Positions 8,664 through 17,098 of a DNA stretch of 51,521 nt are shown here, piece after piece. The notes beneath the pieces were generated by a model. That model saw nothing but the letters and a program-made list of their open reading frames with translations. It was not told the origin of the DNA and did no database searches. Both the position numbers and the translations under genes were made by a program. Within the stretch, counting starts at the first letter, position 1; every line of letters begins with the position of its first letter. This DNA is from Glaciecola sp. UBA2563 (GTDB lineage: Bacteria; Pseudomonadota; Gammaproteobacteria; Enterobacterales; Alteromonadaceae), in contig DDLV01000151.1 of assembly GCA_002340325.1 (NCBI GenBank), positions 12,886-64,406 of the forward strand, in the 5' to 3' direction.

Positions 8664-10752
8664 AATTCGCGCGTTTAATCCATTATTTTTTTCACTTTAT
8701 CTCCTTACGTTCTGTGCAGTAAGCGAAGGGTTTCAAGGACTTGTTGTACCGCTCAATGGTGCTCAAAACGAAGATAGTGCTATTGAAATTGCGCTTTCAG
8801 ATGCGTTCAAAAACGGTTCAATAAACGTAAGGATAAATCAGTCATCAATATTATGTCAGGATCTTTGCAGCCCGAGTTCTGACGCGCTATTTGATAACAT
8901 CCTAAAGCATTATCCCGATACGGATATTGTATTTTTTTATGATTCGAATTCGTCTGAAGTTTCTTCCGTAACTGCTATAGATGCATTATCGATGAACGTA
9001 CTGACGAAAATAAGCTTGCCAAAAGCGTCTTCTGTTTCAGACGCGCAACGTTTTACGGATATAGGTAAGCTTGTCCTAAACGCCATAACAGAACAGCAAA
9101 CCTTTACTTCGATTACCATCAGCATGTTTGGATTTACTATAGATGAGATGACGCCAGTATCCGGTTTCCTGTTATCGCTGAGCGCTAATAATCAGATTAA
9201 ACTTATCGAAACGAGTCAAGTAGAGTCGTCTTTCTCATCATATATTCCAGTCATTAACACAACGTATGCATTATCCACAGATGTTCCCGCTAATCATTTA
9301 ATTAACGAATTCATTCGTTATTGGGATTTACAAAACATCACGGTTAAAACGGATTATGATCGTATCCAGGGCGAGTTGTCACTTACAAGGGTAGGTGTTC
9401 CTTACTGGCCTTCGCTACTGAGTATTTTTCTCGTATTTATCGTCTTTTTCATGCTGCTGTATTGGTTCACTTTGCGAAGGGGAATACAAAGCAAACTTAA
9501 CGAACTAGCCTTAAATAAAAAAGCTGACGATTGGTTGGCGCTATACGATAAATCGAACAAACCATGGGTCAGATTGAATCACCATTGGACGAATAAAGCG
9601 AGTTTTTGGCGACAAATAAAACGTGAATCTCAGCAACTAGAAAAACAAGCAAAGCTATTTTATGACGCTGGCGATACCAATACCGCCAAATTATTCATAA
9701 GTAAGGCATTGAACATCAATGCAAGTGCGCCTGCTGCAAATGAACTTATTCAAAAGATTAAGGTAGAAGAAGAAAACGTTGAATTGCTGAATGACAAAGA
9801 GCAATGGATAAGAAACAAAATTGCCAAGGCAATGATAAATTTTCGCAACAATAATTATTACAAAGCGCTGCGACAGGCATACCAAGCTGAAGCGAAATGT
9901 GGGCAACAAAAAGCGCTCAAAAAACAGATGAAAGCTATCAATAAGCTTGTGAATAAAATTCTGTTTCAAAGCGCATTTAGTGTTGATCGTGTGCATATCA
10001 AACTTACAGATGCCATAGAGATGACGAGTATCGGTCGCGAGGACGAAATATATATCGGTAGGGAAGATACTTGGATCTCTGAACAAGGTGTCGGCGTTAT
10101 GCAGTTTATTCACAAGGGACTGAGTCGAATTGGGCAGCATGCCAAACTAACACTATCAAATAATGGACTAAGCATCACAGAATTAGGCAGCACTAATGGC
10201 ACCTATCACAATGCTGAAAAGCTCAATGCGAATGAAAGTATTTTGTTACAACAAGACGATCTGTTGCAGTTTTCTGCCAAATCAAAGCGACAGGGATTAG
10301 CGCAGCGTCTAACGAACGTCAGCCATGCAAGTTTTTATTGCTTTGAGTTTCCTATCGAATCAACCAAAGCAGATTATATTGATGATTATACAAAGGTTTG
10401 GTCGGATTATATGATGGCCGCAAATCGAAAATTTATCATTACTAAAAAACCCGTTTACATACACCTAAATATCGCTAGAAACCAACTTCACACTACCTTT
10501 GAGAAGTCAGAATCAAAATCTGAAATAGCCCTTTTTATGCTCAGTTTAATGCCATACTTGATCATAGAACCCATTAATTCAAACAAGATACTGCTTAACA
10601 ACGAAGAAGTTTTAGGAAGAACAGCACTTCAGTTACCCGCAGAAATCGCCTATAAAGACGTTAAGATACAGATTTTGGCAAATGAGTTTAGTTATATAAG
10701 TGAATATACAAAATCCACTATCCAATCTGAATTAAATCTCAAAGATGTCTAA
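8656..10752 (+). CDS. Transmembrane FHA-domain protein with periplasmic domain
   Basis: A 698-residue protein. A signal-like N-terminus (1-25) leads a predicted periplasmic domain (about 26-248), then a membrane helix (252-273) and a cytoplasmic part. Residues 325-415 are charged and helical, possibly TPR-like. Residues of about 445-550 form an FHA domain, which binds phospho-threonine. Its conserved points are visible: G468-R469, S490-R491, H495 and N514-G515-T516. The spacing between the SR pair and the histidine is slightly stretched. A further unassigned domain follows (570-698). Position directly after the kinase, overlapping it by 8 bp, makes it the obvious reader of kinase phosphorylation. 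It also overlaps the next gene by 8 bp. Confidence 0.85.
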   Translation: MNKIRAFNPLFFSLYLLTFCAVSEGFQGLVVPLNGAQNEDSAIEIALSDAFKNGSINVRINQSSILCQDLCSPSSDALFDNILKHYPDTDIVFFYDSNSSEVSSVTAIDALSMNVLTKISLPKASSVSDAQRFTDIGKLVLNAITEQQTFTSITISMFGFTIDEMTPVSGFLLSLSANNQIKLIETSQVESSFSSYIPVINTTYALSTDVPANHLINEFIRYWDLQNITVKTDYDRIQGELSLTRVGVPYWPSLLSIFLVFIVFFMLLYWFTLRRGIQSKLNELALNKKADDWLALYDKSNKPWVRLNHHWTNKASFWRQIKRESQQLEKQAKLFYDAGDTNTAKLFISKALNINASAPAANELIQKIKVEEENVELLNDKEQWIRNKIAKAMINFRNNNYYKALRQAYQAEAKCGQQKALKKQMKAINKLVNKILFQSAFSVDRVHIKLTDAIEMTSIGREDEIYIGREDTWISEQGVGVMQFIHKGLSRIGQHAKLTLSNNGLSITELGSTNGTYHNAEKLNANESILLQQDDLLQFSAKSKRQGLAQRLTNVSHASFYCFEFPIESTKADYIDDYTKVWSDYMMAANRKFIITKKPVYIHLNIARNQLHTTFEKSESKSEIALFMLSLMPYLIIEPINSNKILLNNEEVLGRTALQLPAEIAYKDVKIQILANEFSYISEYTKSTIQSELNLKDV

Positions 10753-12274
10753 GGCTGAACAAAACACTGATATCGTCGGTCTAGACCTTATCAGTCAGAT
10801 TGAACTCATCGAACAACAAACACTTTTTAATAGTCAGACGCTTAAATACTCTGAAGCATCAATAAAAGAACTTAAATTAATTTTGAGCTCTAGAAATTAC
10901 GTAAATATTACGTGGGAACTTGCACATTTATACTGGGTACTTGTTCATACTAATGGCAATTCCAATGCTTTAAAATTCTTTTTTGTTGACGAAGCTGTGT
11001 TTGCCCAGTCAGCAAAGTCATGGTTTGAAGGTTCAACGTTCATTAATCTGGATACTCATCGCATATCAGTTGTTTTACAAGGAATTGAGGTAAACATTAG
11101 AGACCATGTCTTTATTGTCAACTGGTCGCGGATGAACGTAATTTCAGGGTTAATGGAAGTGCTGGTCATGCTTATACCTGATCTGCTTGAACAAGATAAG
11201 GAACTGGTCGGGAAAGGCCTAAATAGCATTAAGATATTAGCGAGCGACTTACAAAAATCACTCTATGAATGGTCTGAGACGTGTATGCCCAGTGTAAGGT
11301 CGCACAAGAAGTTTGTCGCACTTTCGCAAACATTTGGAAATGGTGATATTCGACAGATAGATAGCGCTTTTGTTTCCTCTTGGAAACAGCTTAGCAACAT
11401 CGAAGGTTTTGCAAAAATCGTGAATTTTTTTTCCAGCCTTTGCTCTTTCCTTGCGTCGAAAGATGCAATTGACAGGGTTGAAAGTTTATCTGAACAAAAT
11501 GAGAATGCTGTGTCCAGTGAACAATCAATTTATGATTTTGTATCGGAATACAGCGAACAAAATCTATTGCTGAAACTTCCACCTACGCCAAAAGTCCTCA
11601 GTCAAAATCAATTAAAGAAACTGAACACTATATTTGAAGATGCTCGATATGCGCGGAAATTACCTTGGTCGGTTCTGGCTGTGATGGCATTTAATCACGC
11701 GCAGGCACAACTTGTCCAAGCAGTGCGGTCCAATGCGTCTGATAAACACAAACGCGATGTGATACAACACACAGAGCATTATTCTGAACAATTGTCATTT
11801 CTTGCAGGCACCGCTAGCATTAATCAACAAACCATGCTCACCTGCCTTGCATTAATGAAAAACAGTCAGTCAGCATATTTGATTGAAGCCGTTACAGCTA
11901 ACAGTCAATGGCTATCGTTGATGTCACCAAACGCTGTTATTAGCAAAAGTCACATCAAGGACGATATTGAAAGTCAATCCACGGTTAAAAATCCAGCAGA
12001 GACCTTCACACCTGATCGTCTCTATCAAGCTGCGCCAGAACTTTTTGAGCGCGCTACAAAAGCATCAAAAAAAGTAAAGCGACAAGGGTTGACGGAAGCC
12101 ACAAAGCTCGATGATAAAGTGTATGTGAGTTTGATAAAGATTTTGGTCAATATCAATGACGTTATCGAGTCTATACAGAAGTTTGACGCTAGCAAAGAGA
12201 GTATTGATGCAAAATACCGCTCTGACTGTTCCATAGTGATAAATGAGTTTTCGCAAAGATATATAGATATATAG
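10745..12274 (+). CDS. Hypothetical cytoplasmic protein, helical
   Basis: A 509-residue soluble protein without signal peptide or clear membrane helix; one hydrophobic stretch near 135-150 is probably buried. Composition suggests a mostly alpha-helical, multi-domain protein. A link between about 410 and 450 is polar, and a short helical tail follows. I do not recognise the family. It was compared by eye with TssA/ImpA-type proteins and no shared signature was seen. Its start overlaps the FHA gene by 8 bp and it lies between FHA and Lon-like genes, so it is likely a cytosolic component or adaptor of the same complex. The stop (TAG at 12272-12274) lies in a short ATAGATAT-type repeat. Confidence 0.75.
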   Translation: MSKAEQNTDIVGLDLISQIELIEQQTLFNSQTLKYSEASIKELKLILSSRNYVNITWELAHLYWVLVHTNGNSNALKFFFVDEAVFAQSAKSWFEGSTFINLDTHRISVVLQGIEVNIRDHVFIVNWSRMNVISGLMEVLVMLIPDLLEQDKELVGKGLNSIKILASDLQKSLYEWSETCMPSVRSHKKFVALSQTFGNGDIRQIDSAFVSSWKQLSNIEGFAKIVNFFSSLCSFLASKDAIDRVESLSEQNENAVSSEQSIYDFVSEYSEQNLLLKLPPTPKVLSQNQLKKLNTIFEDARYARKLPWSVLAVMAFNHAQAQLVQAVRSNASDKHKRDVIQHTEHYSEQLSFLAGTASINQQTMLTCLALMKNSQSAYLIEAVTANSQWLSLMSPNAVISKSHIKDDIESQSTVKNPAETFTPDRLYQAAPELFERATKASKKVKRQGLTEATKLDDKVYVSLIKILVNINDVIESIQKFDASKESIDAKYRSDCSIVINEFSQRYIDI

Positions 12275-12294
12275 ATAGAGTAAAACAAATTAAC

Positions 12295-12891
12295 ATGAAC
12301 AAGTCAGACGATAACATGCGTGAAAATATGAACGCCGAATTGGTGTTTAGCGCATTAGAAACCTATAAAGCGTTGGCAAAAGGCCACCGTCAAGGTGATA
12401 AATATGATAAAAACGAAGAAGTAAAACCAGAAGGTTTTCAGGTTGTTCCCATCTCATTCTCCTCGCTTGTACACACCGTTATAGACCCGACAAGCGAATA
12501 CAATGAAGGAATACTCCGTCATATAAACACTTCATTGATATATCGGCGTCAGTATTATCATTTGGTGAAGCATATGTCGTCGGCGTATTCTCCACGTCTA
12601 GCAGCAGCAAGCAGCGACGCGGAAGTGACGCAGCGAAAAGGTGAAGATTTCTCACTGTATTTTGATGTAGCAAATACACTACATCAAGATATGGTTAATG
12701 TGACACTTAATACAGACAACGCCAAGCTGCGGTCCTGTTCATTTTTGCACTTACAATGTTTCTGGCAAGACAAAGCAATCCCGCTTAAATTAGAAAAGGA
12801 AGATACTGGCATTTTTAGTGCAACGTGTTTGAAAAGCAGCTTAGTACATAACGCAATGCGTGATGTGGATTGTGAAATTTTTATTCATTGA
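12295..12891 (+). CDS. Hypothetical cytoplasmic protein
   Basis: The protein has 198 residues, with no signal peptide, no membrane helix and no recognised motif. The N-terminal 70 residues are charged; the remainder looks like a small alpha/beta domain. The start is taken as ATG 12295, with alternatives at 12316 and 12328. It sits 20 bp after the 509-residue gene and 52 bp before the Lon-like gene, in the same direction. Co-transcription is inferred from spacing. The function is unknown. Confidence 0.7.
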   Translation: MNKSDDNMRENMNAELVFSALETYKALAKGHRQGDKYDKNEEVKPEGFQVVPISFSSLVHTVIDPTSEYNEGILRHINTSLIYRRQYYHLVKHMSSAYSPRLAAASSDAEVTQRKGEDFSLYFDVANTLHQDMVNVTLNTDNAKLRSCSFLHLQCFWQDKAIPLKLEKEDTGIFSATCLKSSLVHNAMRDVDCEIFIH

Positions 12892-12932
12892 TGGCACTTT
12901 TTAAGCATGTGCAATACCATACGCAAATCATC

Positions 12933-12946
12933 GGAGGCTTAACATA
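12933..12946 (+). promoter_or_regulatory. Strong Shine-Dalgarno before an ATA codon
   Basis: GGAGG at 12933-12937 is followed after six bases by ATA (12944-12946), in frame with the Lon-like gene. The stop of the previous gene is at 12889-12891 and the next in-frame upstream stop is at 12902-12904. No ATG, GTG or TTG lies between that stop and the TTG at 12983, which itself lacks a well-placed ribosome site. This decides the start, unless the base is a sequencing error for ATG. Confidence 0.6.
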
Positions 12947-14107
12947 AGTCGCTTTCACGTTTTTATTGCAACAACTCAAGGTTTGATAAAAGTTCAGCAG
13001 TTAGTGCTGCTTGACGAACGTGAACCTTCATCAGTAGTGCTTTCAAAAACGTCTAAAAAAAGTCGAATCGCAGGCGATTATCACGACTTTGTTCAAAAAA
13101 GCTCGGGGATTATAAACAGAGTATTCCAAGACGACATTGCAGCGCGTCCACAATATCGATTAACCCTATCTGATGAAATAGATCTTGGCGAATCATGGCA
13201 TTTAGCTATATTCATTGCCCATTTGTTATTCTCAAACTCTCGATTGGCAACAGGAGATGTATCGCAGGGAGATGAAATTATTTTAGCAACGGGCGAAATT
13301 GATGTTTCAACCAATAAAGTACGGCATATTCATCATCTTGCACAAAAGTGTTTTAGAGCCAGGCATCAAATCACTCAACTGTATTCCGCTAGCCATCTAG
13401 CGAGTTTTTTTGTTCCTGCGAGCAATTACCGTCAGCCTTTACCTGATGTCGATATGGTGTTAACACCCATCAATGATATCTCGGAACTGTTTAGTTTTTT
13501 TTCGAGGCTGGGAATAGGTTCAGAAAACCTTGTTTCAACTAACCAAACGTTAACTTCAACACCGAGAAATGAAGGCGGTATTGAGATAATTGGTGTCAAA
13601 AAAAGCTGGGTTTCTAAAAAGGTATTGGTAATTGCTGTATGTCTATTAGCATTGATATCAGTATATTTGCTTGTACCTAACCAGACGGCGATGATTGAAA
13701 AACGCGTTGGCTTGAATGCATGTATAGAGACTGATGAAACAATACATGAATTTGCGCTTCATCAAATTATTGAACTACCAGATATCTATATGCATGGCCT
13801 GTGTTCGCTGGAATTCACATTACCTCACGAATACAAAAGTGCATTTATCATGGCCGAAAATAGTCAATTTTTAGCATTAGAACAGACCCGCAAGAACCAT
13901 TGGTTTTTACCTGCGCCGCAAGACAAGCGGCAACCTCGCGCTTACATTATCGCATTTACGACTTCGACGCTTGATGAAGCAGACTTGCATACACTGCGAG
14001 CAATCGCTTCTGATCCAGATAACTTGGCCGCTAAAAAATCATCCGTCGAGCGCTGGGCGTCAACTAATAATAAAAAAATCCATATATTACGTCATCGATT
14101 GAGATAA
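12944..14107 (+). CDS. Membrane-anchored Lon-protease-like domain protein (probable ATA start)
   Basis: Numbering here is from the TTG at 12983, the first conventional start. Residues 1-180 look like a Lon (S16) proteolytic fold: GESW with candidate nucleophile S71, LATGEID, and HHLAQK with candidate base K122, then FVPASN, in the order used by Lon. There is no AAA domain. A membrane helix at about 214-231 is followed by a predicted periplasmic domain of about 140 residues. The frame stays open upstream of TTG with protein-like sequence (SRFHVFIATTQG). A strong GGAGG at 12933-12937 lies 6 bases before an in-frame ATA at 12944, so I start the gene there; no ATG, GTG or TTG is available. Protease activity is an inference. 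Confidence 0.75.
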   Translation: MSRFHVFIATTQGLIKVQQLVLLDEREPSSVVLSKTSKKSRIAGDYHDFVQKSSGIINRVFQDDIAARPQYRLTLSDEIDLGESWHLAIFIAHLLFSNSRLATGDVSQGDEIILATGEIDVSTNKVRHIHHLAQKCFRARHQITQLYSASHLASFFVPASNYRQPLPDVDMVLTPINDISELFSFFSRLGIGSENLVSTNQTLTSTPRNEGGIEIIGVKKSWVSKKVLVIAVCLLALISVYLLVPNQTAMIEKRVGLNACIETDETIHEFALHQIIELPDIYMHGLCSLEFTLPHEYKSAFIMAENSQFLALEQTRKNHWFLPAPQDKRQPRAYIIAFTTSTLDEADLHTLRAIASDPDNLAAKKSSVERWASTNNKKIHILRHRLR

Positions 14108-14170
14108 AACGCGTCTAACCGTCTCATAACTTGGTTGTTAATGTTTTAAGTAACTAGCCAAGGTAAAAAG

Positions 14171-14677
14171 ATGAAAGTCATAGCAACTGTTTTGTTATTA
14201 ATTTTGGTCACTGGCTGCAGTACGACCAACTCTTATAACGCAGCACCTGTCGTCACCTCATTTGATCTAGACAGAGTTAATCAGGACTGCGCGCAACAAG
14301 TATTTTCAAGGGTGTCTAACGACGATGCAGGCATTGGTGCATTTTTAGCAACCGCCGAAAATGCTGAAGCCTGTATTAAAGATATTCATTTCAATATTGA
14401 TCACCCTGACCATCAACTCGCCATGAAGCTAAAGGCAATTGCAGTAAATAGCTACTTTAAAGCAGGTGATATTTCATCCGCAGACGCCGCGTTTAATGAC
14501 TTTAGAACGATGTTCCCCATGCAGGACCTAGTATATGACGATTTTACCTCTTTCGTTGATACAACAACGGCGTTATTGCAATACAGGCAGTTAACATCAT
14601 TGCAGCTGGAAAGACTAAACATCAATCCAGTTCTGAAAAATGAACTTGTCAGACAACAAAGATGGATACTTCAATAG
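14171..14677 (+). CDS. Predicted lipoprotein
   Basis: The protein has 168 residues. The first 16 residues form a lipoprotein signal peptide ending in the lipobox LVTGC, so the mature protein begins with a lipidated cysteine followed by STTNS. With no aspartate at +2, outer-membrane sorting is expected by the Lol rule. The mature part is a small, mostly helical domain with two further cysteines. No family is recognised. An AAGG ribosome site precedes the ATG. It is followed by the coiled-coil gene whose best start lies 8 bp after this stop. By position it could be the outer-membrane foot of the complex, in the way TagQ is for the type VI pathway, but no sequence similarity is claimed. Confidence 0.8.
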   Translation: MKVIATVLLLILVTGCSTTNSYNAAPVVTSFDLDRVNQDCAQQVFSRVSNDDAGIGAFLATAENAEACIKDIHFNIDHPDHQLAMKLKAIAVNSYFKAGDISSADAAFNDFRTMFPMQDLVYDDFTSFVDTTTALLQYRQLTSLQLERLNINPVLKNELVRQQRWILQ

Positions 14678-14685
14678 GAAATAAG

Positions 14686-15528
14686 ATGAAAAGAACAACA
14701 TGTATATTTTTTGCAACCGCAATAAGTTCATCTGTGATGGCAACGAATTGGGAGCCGATAGCAGCTGAATCCCTTATTCAATTACCTGCTAACTTGATTG
14801 AAAAACGTATTCAACAAGACTTCAACTTATCGCCAACTGCATCGAGGATCAACGAGATAGAAGTAGAATTGGTAAACCAAGGCAGTGCCATTAAAGCAAT
14901 GCAAGCGACGATAGAAGGAAGTGACGACAACCAAATGATCGATGAAAAAGTCGAATTAGTGAAATTAAAATCTGCCTTCTTAGACGATATGCAAGAAGGT
15001 CAGACACTTAGACAGGAATCGCTGGACAAGAAAATTGATTTGTATCAGCAAGTATTGGAGCAATTCTTCAATCGACAAAAGCAAAATAACGATAGCGTGA
15101 CATTTAAAATGAAAAAGCAGCAACAGCTTGCTAAAGAGAGAATGCAAAACGTTATGGCACAAGTTGATGAATCATTCACGAGAGATGGTATCTCTTCGAG
15201 TACACCATACGCCGATGAGTTTGCAAAAAATCTAGCAAAAATCGAACAGCTAAAGACTGCTATTCAAGAGCATCGCGCAAATGTATCACCGATGGTGGAT
15301 GGTGTTGAAGTAAGTAGTCAGGAATATGTAAGGCACTTATTAATTCAGGCGGCGTCGGAACAGTCGCTACTTGATCAAGAAGCATTAATGTTGAGCTATA
15401 TGTCACGATTAGTTGCATTAGATGCACAAGCGCTTGAATACGCCATCAATATAGATGCTGAAGAGCAGGGCGGCGTCTCTCAAAATTCTGCAACAACGCC
15501 AGCGACATCCGTCGAATTATTTTTGTAA
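14686..15528 (+). CDS. Secreted coiled-coil protein
   Basis: The protein has 280 residues from ATG 14686. An in-frame ATG at 14662 exists but lies inside the previous gene, whereas 14686 has AGGAA just before it and gives a clean signal peptide (MKRTTCIFFATAISSSVMA). The mature protein is almost entirely helical and rich in Gln, Glu, Lys and Leu, with coiled-coil character at about 50-125 and 165-215. It ends in a Thr/Ser-rich tail. No enzymatic motif is seen. Expected to be periplasmic and structural. It follows the lipoprotein gene by 8 bp and precedes the next secreted protein by 14 bp, so they form one translational unit. Confidence 0.75.
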   Translation: MKRTTCIFFATAISSSVMATNWEPIAAESLIQLPANLIEKRIQQDFNLSPTASRINEIEVELVNQGSAIKAMQATIEGSDDNQMIDEKVELVKLKSAFLDDMQEGQTLRQESLDKKIDLYQQVLEQFFNRQKQNNDSVTFKMKKQQQLAKERMQNVMAQVDESFTRDGISSSTPYADEFAKNLAKIEQLKTAIQEHRANVSPMVDGVEVSSQEYVRHLLIQAASEQSLLDQEALMLSYMSRLVALDAQALEYAINIDAEEQGGVSQNSATTPATSVELFL

Positions 15529-15542
15529 AAGAGGCTAATAAA

Positions 15543-15938
15543 ATGAAGGTTAATACGACCAAAAAGCTCTTAGTGATGATTTCTCTTGTAATTTGTTCAA
15601 CCGCTGCATTGGCTTCTGACCCGTTGCTTTCATTGAAAAACCTTGAAAGAGAGCGCGCTGCATTTCTGGATAAAGCACTTTCTCAGTCTTTAGACCAGCA
15701 ACAATTGGCTGCGAAAAAACTTAGACAATTAAGCGACATGGAACGAATGGTTATTCGTGACGATCGACTTGTTGAAAAAAATTCCGCTTTGGTAAGCAAT
15801 GCGTTTAATAATTTTGAACTGACATTCCTTGTGCATGCAAGCGCCGAAAACAACGCAACAGTACTTTCTCATTGGCTTGAGCAAGTGGGTGTATCTAACC
15901 AAGCGGTTTTATCGACAAAATTGGGCTATCGTAAATGA
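15543..15938 (+). CDS. Small secreted helical protein
   Basis: The protein has 131 residues, with a signal peptide of about 24 residues ending in AALA-S. The mature part is a charged helical protein with heptad-like leucines (about 27-75), followed by a short C-terminal region. No family is recognised. It resembles the preceding coiled-coil protein in composition and may pair with it in the periplasm. The GAGG ribosome site lies eight bases before ATG. Its stop codon overlaps the start of the ExbB-like gene (ATGA, 15935-15938), which ties it tightly to that channel subunit. Confidence 0.75.
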   Translation: MKVNTTKKLLVMISLVICSTAALASDPLLSLKNLERERAAFLDKALSQSLDQQQLAAKKLRQLSDMERMVIRDDRLVEKNSALVSNAFNNFELTFLVHASAENNATVLSHWLEQVGVSNQAVLSTKLGYRK

Positions 15939-16468
15939 GCACAATAACGTCACCGAATGCTAGACCACTTAGAAGTAATATTCTAAGTGGTATTCGGAGT
16001 ATCTATTGGATATTAGGTTCAATAATCATCGTGATTGCGATGACATCTTTTATCACAAAAATGTCATTGGTAGAAATCATGACGCTGGTAAATCAACACT
16101 TCGGGATCACCTTTGTGTGTTTATTTATGTTGTTGGTGAGCATCGCATTGTATGCAATGCAACAGCTATACCGAAGCGTTGACAATAGTACTTACTGGAG
16201 CGAAGTTGGTCTGCAAACGGCAAATGGCATTTCAACGTTGGCGCTGACGTTTACATTGTTTGGTATTTCTATGGGCATAGGTAGTCTATCCGATCAGCCA
16301 CTGTCACAGGGTAATGTTGAAAATGTCATCAGTGAGCTTACCGCCCAGTTTTCAATTGCTTTTATGACAACTGTTGTGGGTTTGCCAACGGCTGCATTGC
16401 TAAGGGCAATCATTTCAGTTCGAATGGCAAAATACGCAATAAATCAGGAATCTACACATGTTCGCTAA
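15935..16468 (+). CDS. MotA/TolQ/ExbB-like proton channel subunit
   Basis: A 177-residue protein with four membrane helices at about 22-41, 57-76, 95-118 and 138-161. The last two carry the family pattern: a TLFGISMGIGSL helix, then ISELTAQFSIAFMTTVVGLPTAALL, matching the MotA/TolQ/ExbB layout in which a threonine-rich helix followed by GLP lines the proton path. It is shorter than ExbB or MotA. The large cytoplasmic loop of MotA is absent, so it would need cytosolic partners. Starts in the stop codon of the previous gene and overlaps the next gene by 11 bp. It suggests that the system uses the proton motive force. The first gene of the block (5845) is the best candidate for the matching ExbD-like subunit. 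Confidence 0.75.
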   Translation: MSTITSPNARPLRSNILSGIRSIYWILGSIIIVIAMTSFITKMSLVEIMTLVNQHFGITFVCLFMLLVSIALYAMQQLYRSVDNSTYWSEVGLQTANGISTLALTFTLFGISMGIGSLSDQPLSQGNVENVISELTAQFSIAFMTTVVGLPTAALLRAIISVRMAKYAINQESTHVR

Positions 16469-17024
16469 AAAAGTATTTTTTTCAGTAGTCGTACTTGGCG
16501 CAAGCTACCTTGGCTTTCAGTTGTTTAAGGGAACGGTGCAAGAACAACAATCCACTGAAAAACAGGTTCATGAGCAAGCAGCTAATGACATGGATGCCAA
16601 AATTTCTGCGCTACAAGACCAAATAGACTATCTAAAGCACGAAGTAGTGTCCTTACGACATCAGCGCCTGACAGACATTGAAATAAGTACCCAAGATGCA
16701 CATCGAGAATCTAATGACTTGCTTGGAAACGACCGCGATGACGGGTATGCACAAGATGACGAACAAATATTGCTGGCAAAGAGTATCGCACTTGAAAAAG
16801 GCCAAAATACGTCATTAAGCACGCCTCTAGATAGCGAACAACTGCGTGCAAATGCGGAACAAAAGACGACATCAGAAACCAATGTGGTGAAGAAACAAAA
16901 TGAATCGGAATCAGCCTTAGCCAAAAGAATACGGCAGCAGACTCAGTTACGAGCAATTGCCGAAAAGCATGAACTCGCCGCACTTAGTGTTTTGGTCAGT
17001 GATTTGAATGACGATAAACCGTAG
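16458..17024 (+). CDS. Membrane-anchored coiled-coil protein
   Basis: A 188-residue protein. A short basic N-terminus and a hydrophobic helix (about 4-22) anchor it. The region 30-70 is a strong coiled coil (AANDMDAKISALQDQIDYLK). It is followed by an acidic stretch and a second charged helical segment (145-180). No recognised family. Topology suggests a rod projecting into the periplasm. The start overlaps the ExbB-like gene by 11 bp, indicating coupled translation and perhaps a direct complex. Start 16458 is fixed by the position of the membrane helix. Confidence 0.75.
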   Translation: MFAKKVFFSVVVLGASYLGFQLFKGTVQEQQSTEKQVHEQAANDMDAKISALQDQIDYLKHEVVSLRHQRLTDIEISTQDAHRESNDLLGNDRDDGYAQDDEQILLAKSIALEKGQNTSLSTPLDSEQLRANAEQKTTSETNVVKKQNESESALAKRIRQQTQLRAIAEKHELAALSVLVSDLNDDKP

Positions 17025-17098
17025 TGTTCATTTTGCATAGATTTACGGTCATCATAAAAAGCTATTCTGTGCAAAAAAAAGAGATGTAGAGACAGATA

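Noticed and set aside
9691..10140. 149-codon frame antisense to the FHA gene
   Set aside because: It lies wholly inside a well-supported gene with clear domain motifs, and its translation has no recognisable features.
15935..16468. Zorya anti-phage ZorA or flagellar MotA
   Set aside because: The protein is too short, lacks the cytoplasmic loop or tail, and no ZorB/C/D or OmpA-domain partner is adjacent.
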